From assembly GCF_900129905.1 (NCBI RefSeq), contig NZ_FQXG01000004.1, forward strand, positions 412,664-476,663: 64,000 nucleotides of DNA. The letters are read 5' to 3'. Of this stretch, positions 16,633 to 25,878 are shown piece by piece. Within the stretch, counting starts at the first letter, position 1. Each line of letters starts with the position of its first letter. The stretch is from Ferrimonas marina. GTDB taxonomy: Bacteria > Pseudomonadota > Gammaproteobacteria > Enterobacterales > Shewanellaceae. A program made the position numbers and the translations under genes. The notes beneath the pieces were generated by a model that made no database searches, had not been told where the DNA came from, and saw only the letters and a list, made by a program, of their open reading frames with translations.

Positions 16633-17237
16633 ACCGTCCCTCCGCAGGCATCCACTCCCCAGATAGTGCCCTTGTCATTGGGGGTACAGATCCGGGCTCG
16701 CCCCACGTTCGAGGTCACCACACAGATGGCCAGGTCATCACCCAGGGCAAAGCGCCCATTACCGGCGGTAAAGCTGTTGCGCCGGCCTGGGACGCTCAAA
16801 GTGGTGTTGCCGCCAAAGTTTGCCGTGGCGGTGACCGAGCTGAACGCGCTGCTGTCGCCGCCACGTACAATCCCGTCGCCGTTGATATCGCATTTGTTGG
16901 TTTGATCGATAGGATTGCCGCTGCCATCTACCAGGGCGCAGGCGGTGCAGCTGTTTGGCACGTCAGTCAGGCGATAGCACCAGCCACCGCCGGTCTCGTT
17001 GATGAACTTCAACGAGATGCTATCCAGGTTGCGCTTGATCGCCTCACTCTTGCCTTGGTGCACTGTTTCCAGCAGTTGGAAGGCCGCCCCGCGCAAGCGC
17101 AGCTTCTGCGCCATGTCAGTGAACGACGGCATGGCAATCGCTAACAGGATCGCCAGGATGGCAAGGGCGACCAGTAGGTTAACCAGGGTCAGGCCCCGAG
17201 AGCCCTTTGCAGGTCTGCGCCTTGTGGTTGGAATCAT
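16620..17237 (-). CDS. GspH/FimT-type pseudopilin, unusual Asn at +5
   Basis: A 205-residue protein. The leader is MIPTTRRRPAKGSRG, then LTLVNLLVALAILAILLAIAMPSF. The body matches FimT/GspH pseudopilins (LRLRGAAFQLLETVHQGKSEAIKRN and a C-terminal region ending VDACGG). The residue at +5 after the predicted cleavage is Asn (codon AAC) where nearly all type IV pilins have Glu, which normally aids methylation and subunit docking. The ATG at 17237 has GAGG 8 nt before it. It is first gene of the minor-pilin operon, divergent from pilE. Confidence 0.82.
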   Translation of the reverse strand: MIPTTRRRPAKGSRGLTLVNLLVALAILAILLAIAMPSFTDMAQKLRLRGAAFQLLETVHQGKSEAIKRNLDSISLKFINETGGGWCYRLTDVPNSCTACALVDGSGNPIDQTNKCDINGDGIVRGGDSSAFSSVTATANFGGNTTLSVPGRRNSFTAGNGRFALGDDLAICVVTSNVGRARICTPNDKGTIWGVDACGGTVCAN

Positions 17238-17336
17238 CACACTTCCTCTGTGCGAACAGTACAATCCACTTGTACATCAATCTAGCCAGTGATTAAAGTG
17301 TACTAGAACAGACTATTAGATTTGAGCGGATCACGG

Positions 17337-17777
17337 ATGAATCGAACTACTCCTGCTATTGCCCGTTCAGGCTTCACCTTGATCGAGCTGATGATCGTGG
17401 TGGCGATCGTGGCAATCCTGGCCAGCATCGCGGTGCCGTCCTACCACCAGTTTGTCCAGGAAGCCCGTCGGACCGACGCCAAACAGGCCCTGCTCGGCGC
17501 CCAGTTACTGCTGGAGGAGTACCGCATCGGCTGCAGTCAGTACGGCCAAAGCCCGGCAGACTGCCAAAGTGGCACCCCGACCAGCCTGACCAGTGCTAGC
17601 CTGGGGGCGGAGGATGGCAGCTACTACACCTACACCCTGACAGCCACCTCAGCCACCACCTATACCCTGACCGCAACCGCCAAGGGCAGCCAGACCAACG
17701 ACAAAGTGGGCACCGTCAGCTGCACCCCGATGACCCTCAACCAAAACGACGCCAAGACCCCGGCAGAGTGCTGGTAA
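17337..17777 (+). CDS. Type IV pilin, PilE/PilA-like
   Basis: A 146-residue pilin. The leader is MNRTTPAIARSG, cleavage before FTLIELMIVVAIVAILASIAVPSYHQF (Glu5 present), then a short globular domain with Cys pairs around YRIGCSQYGQSPADCQ and VSCTPM...PAECW. The C-terminal D-region is typical of PilE minor pilins that lie with fimT-pilVWXY1 clusters. It could be a minor rather than the major subunit. The ATG at 17337 is preferred, as it leaves a leader of normal length. It is transcribed alone and ended by the hairpin directly after the stop. Confidence 0.87.
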   Translation: MNRTTPAIARSGFTLIELMIVVAIVAILASIAVPSYHQFVQEARRTDAKQALLGAQLLLEEYRIGCSQYGQSPADCQSGTPTSLTSASLGAEDGSYYTYTLTATSATTYTLTATAKGSQTNDKVGTVSCTPMTLNQNDAKTPAECW

Positions 17778-17779
17778 AA

Positions 17780-17806
17780 AAAACGCCGGCAGATGCCGGC
17801 GTTTTT
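17780..17806. terminator. Bidirectional terminator between pilE and ispH
   Basis: Stem AAAACGCCGGC / GCCGGCGTTTT with a 4-nt loop and T runs on both strands, between convergent genes. Confidence 0.92.
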
Positions 17807-17820
17807 CTTTGCGAAACTGC

Positions 17821-18750
17821 TTAGCGCAGCTCAGCGGGGACGTGGAACACCACGTTCTCTTCCCGGCCTGCAGCTTCGTCTACCGCTACCGCACCCTGGG
17901 CCTTGAGCGCTTCCACCACGCCCTGCACCAACACCTCCGGAGCGGAAGCACCGGCAGTGACGCCGATGGTGTCGACACCATTGAGCCATTCGCTCTGGAT
18001 GTCGTCAGCCCCGTCAATCAGCTGCGCCTGGGTGCCGGATTTCTGCGCCAGCTCGCGCAGGCGGTTGGAGTTGGAGGAGTTCTTAGAACCCACCACCAGC
18101 ACCAGGTCGCTCTGAACGGCCAGCTCCCGCACCGCATCCTGACGGTTCTGGGTGGCGTAACAGATGTCGTCCTTACGTGGCCCCTCTACCTGAGGGAAAC
18201 GGGCCTTAAGGGCATCGATCACCGCCGCGGTATCATCCATCGACAGTGTGGTCTGGGTGACGAAGGTGAGGTTGGCTTCATCCTTAACCACCAGCTTGGT
18301 GACATCCTCCGGTGACTCCACCAGGTAGATACCACCCTCGGCATTATTGTACTGGCCCATGGTGCCCTCTACCTCAGGGTGGCCGGCGTGACCGATCAGC
18401 ACGCATTCGGTGCCCTTGCGGCTGGCACGGGTCACCTGCATGTGCACCTTGGTCACCAGCGGACAGGTGGCATCAAACACCTTGAGGCCGCGGGCCTTGG
18501 CCTCGTTACGCACACTCTGAGAGACGCCGTGGGCGCTGAAGATCACGATGCAATCATCCGGTACCTCGTTGAGCTCATCGACGAACACCGCACCGCGCTG
18601 ACGCAGGCCATCCACCACGTAGCGGTTGTGCACCACCTCGTGGCGAACGTAGATCGGCTTCTCAAACAGCTCCAGGGCACGTTCAACGATGCTGATCGCC
18701 CGGTCGACCCCGGCGCAGAAGCCGCGGGGGTTTGCCATCAAGACCTTCAT
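17821..18750 (-). CDS. ispH: 4-hydroxy-3-methylbut-2-enyl diphosphate reductase
   Basis: A 309-residue [4Fe-4S] enzyme of the last step of the MEP isoprenoid pathway, yielding IPP and DMAPP. The three cluster cysteines are visible: [10 protein letters not shown] (Cys12), DATCPLV (Cys96) and DICYATQ (Cys197), with the substrate motif TFVTQTTLS. It is the last gene of the ribF-ileS-lspA-fkpB-ispH operon; its ATG overlaps the fkpB stop (ATGA). Confidence 0.97.
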   Translation of the reverse strand: MKVLMANPRGFCAGVDRAISIVERALELFEKPIYVRHEVVHNRYVVDGLRQRGAVFVDELNEVPDDCIVIFSAHGVSQSVRNEAKARGLKVFDATCPLVTKVHMQVTRASRKGTECVLIGHAGHPEVEGTMGQYNNAEGGIYLVESPEDVTKLVVKDEANLTFVTQTTLSMDDTAAVIDALKARFPQVEGPRKDDICYATQNRQDAVRELAVQSDLVLVVGSKNSSNSNRLRELAQKSGTQAQLIDGADDIQSEWLNGVDTIGVTAGASAPEVLVQGVVEALKAQGAVAVDEAAGREENVVFHVPAELR

Positions 18751-19199
18751 TGTGCCTCCTTGGTGATCACATCGAGGATCTCCACGTCGAACAACACGGT
18801 CTGGCCCGCCAGCGGGTGGTTGAAGTCCACGGTGACTGAATCCCCTTCCACCGCCCGGATCACCCCGGGGAACTGGTTCCCGTCCATGGCGGTAAAGCCC
18901 ATGATGGTGCCGACGGAAAGGTCCGCATCGGCGGCAAACTGGGTCCGGTCCATGTGCTTGATGTTGTCCGGGTTGGTCTGGCCGAAGGCCTCCTCCGGTG
19001 CCAGCGAGAAGCGCTTCTTGTCGCCCTTGGCCAGGCCCAGCAGCGCCTTTTCCATGCCGGCGCTGAGGCTGCCATCGCCCAGGGTCAGGCGGGCCGGCTT
19101 GCCGTGGGCACGGGTGCTGTCCGCCACACTGCCATCGGGCAGTTCCACGTTGAAATGCATAAATACCTGGGCACCGGGGCCCACAACCACATCACTCAC
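18747..19199 (-). CDS. fkpB: FKBP-type peptidyl-prolyl isomerase (FkpB/SlpA)
   Basis: A 150-residue SlyD-like FKBP with an IF (insert-in-flap) domain, as in E. coli FkpB (149 aa). It shows [44 protein letters not shown], the PEEAFG loop and [19 protein letters not shown]. It lacks the His/Cys-rich tail of SlyD, which is present elsewhere in this window. The start is GTG, overlapping the lspA stop (GTGA). Confidence 0.95.
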   Translation of the reverse strand: MSDVVVGPGAQVFMHFNVELPDGSVADSTRAHGKPARLTLGDGSLSAGMEKALLGLAKGDKKRFSLAPEEAFGQTNPDNIKHMDRTQFAADADLSVGTIMGFTAMDGNQFPGVIRAVEGDSVTVDFNHPLAGQTVLFDVEILDVITKEAQ

Positions 19200-19735
19200 T
19201 TGGCTTCTCCATTCTGTTTGGCCTGGTCGGCTTTGGGCTGCAGAAAGGCATCCAGGATCATCAACCCAGCGCCTACGCAGATGGCGGTGTCGGCAATATT
19301 AAAGGCCGGCCAGTGCCAATTCCCCACGTAGAAATCGATGAAGTCGACCACGTAGCCGTAGGCCAGGCGGTCGATCAGGTTACCAATGGCGCCACCGATG
19401 ATCAGCGCGTAAGACCAGTTGATCACCCGGTTATCCGCCCGCTCAGCACGCAACATCACAACCAGTGCAATGGACACCAGGATGGCGAAGATGGCAAAGC
19501 CCCAGCGCTGCCAGCCGCCAGCATCCGCCAAGAAGCTGAAGGCGGCGCCAGTGTTGTGCACGTAGGTCAGGTTCAGGTAAGGGATCAGCGGGATCGACTC
19601 ATACAGGTCGAACTTAGCCATCACCCACAGCTTGGTGATCTGATCCAGGATCAGCGCCACCGCGCTGATCCAGAGCAGACGACAACCGCTTTGCGTCCAT
19701 GCGGCCGGACGCTTAGCCCAGGCCTCTTTAAGCAT
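19196..19735 (-). CDS. lspA: Lipoprotein signal peptidase II
   Basis: A 179-residue inner membrane aspartyl protease with four hydrophobic helices. Conserved motifs are DQITK (31-35), [19 protein letters not shown] and VVDFIDFY; the catalytic pair is Asp131 (VVD) and Asp149 (NIAD). It removes signal peptides from prolipoproteins after diacylglyceryl transfer. The ATG at 19735 lies within the last codons of ileS, so the genes are coupled; a longer reading frame inside ileS is not supported. Confidence 0.96.
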   Translation of the reverse strand: MLKEAWAKRPAAWTQSGCRLLWISAVALILDQITKLWVMAKFDLYESIPLIPYLNLTYVHNTGAAFSFLADAGGWQRWGFAIFAILVSIALVVMLRAERADNRVINWSYALIIGGAIGNLIDRLAYGYVVDFIDFYVGNWHWPAFNIADTAICVGAGLMILDAFLQPKADQAKQNGEAK

Positions 19736-22550
19736 ACTGACGCGCTTCTCCGTCGCCATCGACGTTGCTGACACAACGGCCACACAGGGTCGGGTGTTCA
19801 GCGTGGCTGCCTACGTCCTCACGGTGGTGCCAGCAGCGCTCACACTTGGCCGCCTCAGTCTTGCTCAGACCCACCAGCAGGCCATCGATCTCGGTGCTGA
19901 CCGCGTCCTTGGCTTCGGCCAGGGGTTTAACGGTGGCGTTGGAGGTGATCAGGGCGAAGCGCAGCTCGTCACCCAGCTGTTCCAGCAGGGCCTTGAGATC
20001 GCCATCAGCATAGAGGGTCACATCCGCCTCCAGGCGGTTCTTGATCCCCTGCTCTTTGGCCTGCTCCAGCGCCTTGTTCAATTCGCCCAGTACCGCCACC
20101 AGTTGCTGCCACTGGTCATTGCTCAGGGCGGCATCGTCCGCCATCGGCGCCAGGCCATCGTACCAGTAGTCGGTAAAGACAAACTCACCGTGCTCGCCCG
20201 GCAGCAGCTGCCATACCTCATCGGCGGTGAAGCTCATGATCGGCGCCATCCAGCGCACCAGGGCTTCGGTGATCAGGTACAGCGCACTCTGACAAGAGCG
20301 GCGGGCATGGCCGTCGCCCTTGGCGGTGTACTGACGGTCCTTAATGATATCCAGGTAGAAGCTGCCCAGCTCAACGGAGCAGAACTGCATCAGTTTCTGG
20401 GTCACCTGGTGGAACTGGTAGTTGTCGTAAGCGGCAACGATCTCTTCCTGCATGGCGTGGGCACGGGCCACGATCCAGCGATCCAGCGCCACCATGTCGT
20501 CCAGCTCGACCATGTCAGTGGCCGGGTTGAAGCCATTCATGTTGGCCAGCAGGAAGCGGGCGGTGTTACGGATACGACGGTAGGCATCGGCACTGCGCTT
20601 GAGGATCTCGTCGGAGACGGTCATCTCACCGGTGTAATCGGTGGAGGCCACCCACAGGCGCAGAATGTCGGCACCCAGCTTGTTCACCACCTGCTGCGGG
20701 CTCATCACGTTGCCCAGGGACTTGGACATCTTGCGGCCCTTGCCGTCCACGGTGAAGCCGTGGGTCAGCACCTGCTTGTAGGGGGCATTGTCCTTCATCG
20801 CCACCGAGGAGATCAGCGAGGACATGAACCAGCCGCGGTGCTGGTCGGAGCCTTCCAGGTAGAGATCGGCACCGTGGCCATTGAACTCGTCACGGGCATC
20901 GACCACAGAGGCGTGGGTCACACCGGAGTCAAACCAGACATCCAGGGTGTCGGTCACCTTGCTGTAGTGTTCCGCCTCGTCGCCCAGCAGCTCGGCCGCG
21001 TCCAGATCCCACCAGGCCTGGATGCCGTCCTGCTCGACGCGCTTGGCGACCTGCTCCATCAGCTCAACGCTGCGTGGGTGCAGGGCCTGGGTTTCGTTGT
21101 GAACGAACAACGCAATCGGCACACCCCAGGTACGCTGACGGGAGATACACCAATCCGGGCGGTTCTCCACCATGGTATCGATGCGGGCCTGACCCCAGTC
21201 CGGGATCCACTGCACCTGCTCAATCTCCTCACGGGAGCGGCTGCGCAGGTTGTTCTGGTCCATGGAGATGAACCATTGCGGGGTGGCGCGGAAGATGATC
21301 GGGGTCTTGTGACGCCAGCAGTGCGGGTAGCTGTGGCGGAACGCCTCATGGTGCAGCAGCGCGCCCTTCTCCTTCAGCACCTCGATGATCGGGTTGTTGG
21401 CCTTAAACACGTGCTGGCCGGCAAACAACGGGGTATCCGGCAGGAATACGCCGTTGTTGCCCACCGGGTTGGCCACTTCCAGGTTGTACTTGTTGCCCAC
21501 CACGAAATCGTCCTGGCCGTGGCCCGGGGCGGTGTGTACGCAACCGGTACCGGACTCGGTGGTGACGTGATCGCCCAGGATCGCCGGCACCAGCATGTCG
21601 TAGAAAGGATGATGGAACTGCTGCAGCTCCAGCGCCTTGCCCTGGCAGTAGCCCAGGTTGTGGTAGTGCTCGATACCGGCACGGTCCATCACGTCCTTGA
21701 CCAGATCGGCGGCCAGGATCAGGCGCTCCTTGTGCTCACCTTCAACCTGAACCAGGGCGTACTGCACGCTCTCATGCAGGGCGATGGCGCGGTTGGCCGG
21801 CAGGGTCCAGGGGGTGGTGGTCCAGATCACCGCAGAGATCGGGCCTTCACCCTGGTGGCCTTCGGCGCAGTCAAACTTGTCCGCCACCAGCTTGGCGTCG
21901 TCCGCCTTGAAGCGTACGTCGATGGCCGGTGAGGTCTTGTCCTCGTACTCCACCTCGGCCTCGGCCAGGGCAGAGCCACAGTCAGTACACCAGTGCACCG
22001 GCTTAGCGCCCTTGTGCAGGTGGCCGTTGTCGATGATCTTGGCCAGGGTACGGATGATGTTGGCCTCGGTACCGTAGTCCATGGTCAGGTAGGGCTTATC
22101 CCACTCACCCAGCACACCCAGGCGGATGAAATCGGCCTTCTGGCCCTCAACCTGGGTCTTGGCGTAGGCGCGGCACTTCTCGCGGAACTCAGCAGCGGAG
22201 ACCTTCTGGCCCGGCTTGCCGACCTTCTGCTCCACCTTCAGTTCAATGGGCAGGCCGTGACAGTCCCAGCCCGGAACATAAGGCGCGTCAAAGCCAGACA
22301 GGGTCTTGGCCTTGATGATGATGTCCTTGAGGATCTTGTTGACGGAGTGACCGATGTGAATGTCGCCGTTGGCGTACGGAGGGCCATCGTGCAGCACAAA
22401 GGGCTTAGCACCTTGGCGGCTGGCACGGATCGCTTTGTACAGCGCCTTCTCGTCCCAGTTCTTGAGCATCTCAGGTTCGCGCTTGGCCAGGTTCCCGCGC
22501 ATCGGGAACTCGGTTTCAGGCAGATTCAGAGTTGTTTTGTAGTCAACCAT
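19728..22550 (-). CDS. ileS: Isoleucyl-tRNA synthetase
   Basis: A 940-residue class I synthetase. It has HIGH at 65-68 ([11 protein letters not shown]), an editing domain, the KMSKS motif in [14 protein letters not shown], the anticodon-binding domain and a C-terminal zinc finger [12 protein letters not shown]...CGRC. Length matches E. coli IleS (938). It lies between ribF and lspA as in many gammaproteobacteria. Confidence 0.98.
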   Translation of the reverse strand: MVDYKTTLNLPETEFPMRGNLAKREPEMLKNWDEKALYKAIRASRQGAKPFVLHDGPPYANGDIHIGHSVNKILKDIIIKAKTLSGFDAPYVPGWDCHGLPIELKVEQKVGKPGQKVSAAEFREKCRAYAKTQVEGQKADFIRLGVLGEWDKPYLTMDYGTEANIIRTLAKIIDNGHLHKGAKPVHWCTDCGSALAEAEVEYEDKTSPAIDVRFKADDAKLVADKFDCAEGHQGEGPISAVIWTTTPWTLPANRAIALHESVQYALVQVEGEHKERLILAADLVKDVMDRAGIEHYHNLGYCQGKALELQQFHHPFYDMLVPAILGDHVTTESGTGCVHTAPGHGQDDFVVGNKYNLEVANPVGNNGVFLPDTPLFAGQHVFKANNPIIEVLKEKGALLHHEAFRHSYPHCWRHKTPIIFRATPQWFISMDQNNLRSRSREEIEQVQWIPDWGQARIDTMVENRPDWCISRQRTWGVPIALFVHNETQALHPRSVELMEQVAKRVEQDGIQAWWDLDAAELLGDEAEHYSKVTDTLDVWFDSGVTHASVVDARDEFNGHGADLYLEGSDQHRGWFMSSLISSVAMKDNAPYKQVLTHGFTVDGKGRKMSKSLGNVMSPQQVVNKLGADILRLWVASTDYTGEMTVSDEILKRSADAYRRIRNTARFLLANMNGFNPATDMVELDDMVALDRWIVARAHAMQEEIVAAYDNYQFHQVTQKLMQFCSVELGSFYLDIIKDRQYTAKGDGHARRSCQSALYLITEALVRWMAPIMSFTADEVWQLLPGEHGEFVFTDYWYDGLAPMADDAALSNDQWQQLVAVLGELNKALEQAKEQGIKNRLEADVTLYADGDLKALLEQLGDELRFALITSNATVKPLAEAKDAVSTEIDGLLVGLSKTEAAKCERCWHHREDVGSHAEHPTLCGRCVSNVDGDGEARQYA

Positions 22551-22573
22551 TTAGGGTCACACCATCCGGTAAA

Positions 22574-23515
22574 TCAAACAAAGAGGTTTGCGTCTGCAAG
22601 CCGGTTTCTGGCTTGGTTTGCATCCGCCTGGATCTGGGCCTTCAACGCCTCCAGAGAGGCAAAGGCTTGTTCTTCCCGCAGCCAGCTCACCAGCTCAACC
22701 TGCAGGTGCTGACCATAAAGATCAGCGTCAAAATCAAAAATGTGCACCTCAAGGCGGCTCTGAGTGCCGCCCAGGGTGGGGCGTCGGCCCACGTTGGCCA
22801 CGCCACCATGCTGGCGACCGTCCTCGGTGCGCACGGTTACCGCGTACACCCCTTGCACCGGCACCACCTGACGCTTAAGCAAGATGTTGGCGGTGGGGAA
22901 GTCGAGGGTCCGGCCCAGCTTATCGCCATGGGCTACCCGGCCGCTGATGCAGTAGGGGTGGCCCAGCATCGATTCCACCAGGGCCAGGTCCCCCGCCGCC
23001 AAGGCGTTGCGGATCCCGGTACTGGAGATCCGCTCATCGCTCAGCCGCAGGCTTGCGGTGTCCTGCACCGCGAAGCCGAAGCGTTCGCCGGCGCTCTGCA
23101 GCAGGGCAAAGTCACCGCGACGGTCCTTGCCGAAGCAGAAGTCATCCCCCACCACCAGATAGCGTATGCCAAGCTGTGCCACCAGCAACTGCTCGACAAA
23201 GTGATCCGGCTGCTGACCGGCAAAGGCCTGGTCGAAGCGCACGCACAGCACCCGGTCGACACCCAGTGCCGCCAATCGGGCCAGCTTATCCCGCAACAGG
23301 TTAAGCCGGGCCGGTGCCCGTGCGCCCATGAAGAACTCCTGGGGCTGCGGTTCAAACAGCATCACCGTGGCCGGGACATCAAACTGCCGTGCCACCGTCA
23401 CCAGGCGCTGGATCACCGCCGCATGTCCGCGGTGCACCCCGTCGAAGTTGCCGATGGTGAGCACGCAGCCACGGTGGGCCGGGGTCAGATTGTGGATACC
23501 GCGAACTAGCTCCAT
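22574..23515 (-). CDS. ribF: Bifunctional riboflavin kinase / FAD synthetase
   Basis: A 313-residue enzyme converting riboflavin to FMN and FAD. The N-terminal FAD synthetase domain has TIGNFDGVHRGH (21-32) and ISSTGIRNALAAGD; the C-terminal kinase domain has GRVAHGDKLGRTLDFPTANI and GVANVGRRPT. E. coli RibF is the same length. The gap to ileS is 23 nt. Only the dedicated riboflavin synthesis genes lie elsewhere in the window (50065-53539). Confidence 0.97.
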   Translation of the reverse strand: MELVRGIHNLTPAHRGCVLTIGNFDGVHRGHAAVIQRLVTVARQFDVPATVMLFEPQPQEFFMGARAPARLNLLRDKLARLAALGVDRVLCVRFDQAFAGQQPDHFVEQLLVAQLGIRYLVVGDDFCFGKDRRGDFALLQSAGERFGFAVQDTASLRLSDERISSTGIRNALAAGDLALVESMLGHPYCISGRVAHGDKLGRTLDFPTANILLKRQVVPVQGVYAVTVRTEDGRQHGGVANVGRRPTLGGTQSRLEVHIFDFDADLYGQHLQVELVSWLREEQAFASLEALKAQIQADANQARNRLADANLFV

Positions 23516-23619
23516 GGAACGCTGGTCACCTATGACTCGAAAATCGCCGGATTATACCTTAGCTAAAGGCAAACCCACTAATACCAATCGTACTAAATGC
23601 TGACGTTTTCCAGCAGCCT

Positions 23620-25176
23620 TTACGCCCCTTTCAGATGGCGCGGCCGGATCCCCAACAGCCCCAGGGCCAGCAGATAGGTCACGGCACCCAGGCCGATCAG
23701 GCCAAACAGGTGGCTGATCCGCTCCAGCAGAGACCAGGACAGCCACTGGGCCTGCTCCGGACAAAGCCACAGCAGCAACGCCGCCATCGCCGCTCCGGCC
23801 AGGGCCATGCGGGCGATCAGCCCCAGGCTGGTCCGGCTCAGGCTGAACACCCCCTGGCGGTTCAGGCCGCGATACAGCAGCAACGCATTCAAGGTGGCAG
23901 AGGCGGAGGTGGCCAGGGCCAAGCCAACGTAGCCAAAGGGGATCGCCAGCAACAGGTTAAAGCCCATATTGGCCACCATGGCGATGATGCCGTAGCGCAC
24001 CGGGGTCTTGGTGTCCTGGCGGGCAAAATAGCCCGGCGCCAACACCTTCACCAGCATAAAGCTGAGCAGGCCGGAGGCGTAAGCCAACAGGCTCATCGCC
24101 GCCATCTGGGTGTCGCCCACAGTGAACTCACCCCGCATAAACAGCACCATCAGCATCGGCTGAGCCAGCACCATCAGGCCCAGCATCGCCGGGATCCCCA
24201 CCAACAGCACCGAGCGCACCCCCCAGTCCATGGTGGTGGCAAAGCGGGTGGGATCGTCCGCGGCATGGCGACGGGACAGCGCCGGTAGGATCACCGTAGC
24301 GATGGCGATGCCAAACAGCCCCAGGGGAAACTCCAGCAACCGGTCGGAGTAGTAGAGCCAACTGATGGAGCCGGTCATCAGGAAGCTGGCAATAAAGGTG
24401 TCAAACAGCAGATTGATCTGACTGACCGAGACCCCGAACATGGCGGGGATCATCAGGGTGCGGATCTTGGTTACCCCGGGGTGATGCCAGCCCCAGCGGG
24501 GACGCACCAGGGTATTGGTCTGCAGCAGGAAGGGGATCTGGAACAGGAACTGGATCAGGCCGCCGAGGAACACCCCCCAGGCCAGGCCCAGCTCCGGCCG
24601 CGCCAGTTGCGGTGACAACCACAGCGCACAGCCGATGATCGCCACATTGAGAAACACCGGGGTGAAGGCCGCCACGGCGAAGCGCCCCAGGGTGTTGAGG
24701 ATCGCCCCGGCCAGGGCGGTAAAGGTGATAAACCACAGGTAGGGGAAGGTGATCTTCAGCATCAGTGCCGCCAGCAGAAACTTCTCCCCCTCCGGCTCAC
24801 CACCGAGCCAGGCAACAAACCAGCCGGTGCCAAACAGGGCCGCCAGCACCGGCGAAGCGATAACCCCCACCAGGGTCACCAGGGTCACGATCACCCCCAG
24901 GGTGCCACTGACTCGGGCGATCAGCTCCCGCACCGCCGATTCCGACTCCTTTTGCTGGTATTCGGTCAATACCGGTACAAAGGCCTGGGCAAAGGCACCC
25001 TCGGCGAACAGACGACGCAGGAAGTTGGGGATCTTGTTAGCCAGAAAGAACACGTCGGCCGCGGCCCCCGCTCCCATCAGGTTGGCCACTACCACATCGC
25101 GCACCAGCCCCAGCACCCGGGACACCAGGGTCATGGCGCTGACCACCAACCCGGAACGAACCAATCTCTTACTCAA
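23620..25176 (-). CDS. murJ: Lipid II flippase MurJ
   Basis: A 518-residue MATE/MVF-fold protein with about 14 transmembrane helices, flipping lipid II for peptidoglycan synthesis. The N-terminal signature is SAMTLVSRVLGLVRDVVVANLMGAG, followed by PNFLRRLFAEGAFAQAFVPVL. I choose a TTG at 25176 (LSKRLVRSG), because AGGGG lies 5 nt upstream and homologues start here. The reading frame continues to a TTG at 25221, without a ribosome site. It is divergent from rpsT. Confidence 0.95.
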   Translation of the reverse strand: MSKRLVRSGLVVSAMTLVSRVLGLVRDVVVANLMGAGAAADVFFLANKIPNFLRRLFAEGAFAQAFVPVLTEYQQKESESAVRELIARVSGTLGVIVTLVTLVGVIASPVLAALFGTGWFVAWLGGEPEGEKFLLAALMLKITFPYLWFITFTALAGAILNTLGRFAVAAFTPVFLNVAIIGCALWLSPQLARPELGLAWGVFLGGLIQFLFQIPFLLQTNTLVRPRWGWHHPGVTKIRTLMIPAMFGVSVSQINLLFDTFIASFLMTGSISWLYYSDRLLEFPLGLFGIAIATVILPALSRRHAADDPTRFATTMDWGVRSVLLVGIPAMLGLMVLAQPMLMVLFMRGEFTVGDTQMAAMSLLAYASGLLSFMLVKVLAPGYFARQDTKTPVRYGIIAMVANMGFNLLLAIPFGYVGLALATSASATLNALLLYRGLNRQGVFSLSRTSLGLIARMALAGAAMAALLLWLCPEQAQWLSWSLLERISHLFGLIGLGAVTYLLALGLLGIRPRHLKGA

Positions 25177-25366
25177 AAAAGCCCCTAAGCCGCTGCGCAG
25201 GCCACCCTTTGGCGGCCTCAATGAAGGAATCGCAAAAAAAATTCCCTGCCTCTGTCACCGAGACGGGAATGCTGCTAGAATTTCGCCCCATCTTAAACCA
25301 AGAGGGTTGGGAAAGGCCAAATAAGGCCGCCAGATCGTAGATTTGGTGCTTATTTGCCCGCTGTCA

Positions 25367-25395
25367 TTGACATCCCTGGGCGAACTGAGTAAATT
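25367..25395 (+). promoter_or_regulatory. Sigma-70 promoter of rpsT
   Basis: TTGACA (25367-25372), 17-nt spacer, TAAATT (25390-25395). This leaves a short leader of about 40 nt before the UUG start codon. It is the best -35/-10 match seen in the window. Confidence 0.75.
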
Positions 25396-25443
25396 CGCGA
25401 CCCTTGTAAGAATCCAGACTGCACCGTTTTTAGGAGTTTGCAC

Positions 25444-25704
25444 TTGGCTAACATCAAGTCTGCTAAGAAGCGTGCCATCCAAGGTGAGAAGCGTCGTCAG
25501 CACAACGCTTCCCGTCGCTCCATGATGCGCACCTACACCAAGAAAGTTGTTGCTGCTATCGCCGCTGGCGACAAAGCTGCTGCTACCGAAGCTTTCCAAG
25601 CTGCTCAGCCGATCCTGGATCGCATGGCCACCAAAGGCCTGATCCACAAGAACAAAGCTGCTCGTCACAAGAGCCGCCTGGCTGCGCAAATCAAAGCTCT
25701 GTAA
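25444..25704 (+). CDS. rpsT: 30S ribosomal protein S20
   Basis: An 86-residue basic protein, [13 protein letters not shown]... through [17 protein letters not shown], the typical S20 length. The start is TTG at 25444, seven nt after AGGAG; E. coli rpsT also starts with UUG, which takes part in its weak, autoregulated translation. A second in-frame TTG at 25438 lies too close to the ribosome site. Codon use is strongly biased, as expected of a highly expressed gene. Confidence 0.97.
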   Translation: MANIKSAKKRAIQGEKRRQHNASRRSMMRTYTKKVVAAIAAGDKAAATEAFQAAQPILDRMATKGLIHKNKAARHKSRLAAQIKAL

Positions 25705-25725
25705 TCGCGCTTTGAATTGAACGAT

Positions 25726-25752
25726 AAAAACCGGCCCCTGGCCGGTTTTTTT
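25726..25752 (+). terminator. Terminator of rpsT
   Basis: Stem AAAAACCGGCC / GGCCGGTTTTT with a 3-nt loop and seven T, 21 nt after the stop. Confidence 0.92.
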
Positions 25753-25878
25753 ATGCCTGACGTTTGCCCCAAGCCCGATAACAGTCCCCCGCCCTGGCCC
25801 TGCGCCCGCACTTAATGCCGCCGGCCACACCTGTTACACTGCCGCTCGAAATGGAATAGAACAATAACAGGACGTCCC

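Noticed and set aside
19794-21932. 712-codon open frame on the plus strand
   Set aside because: It lies entirely opposite ileS, has the Gly/Val/His-rich composition of an antisense GC-rich frame, and shows no family motif.
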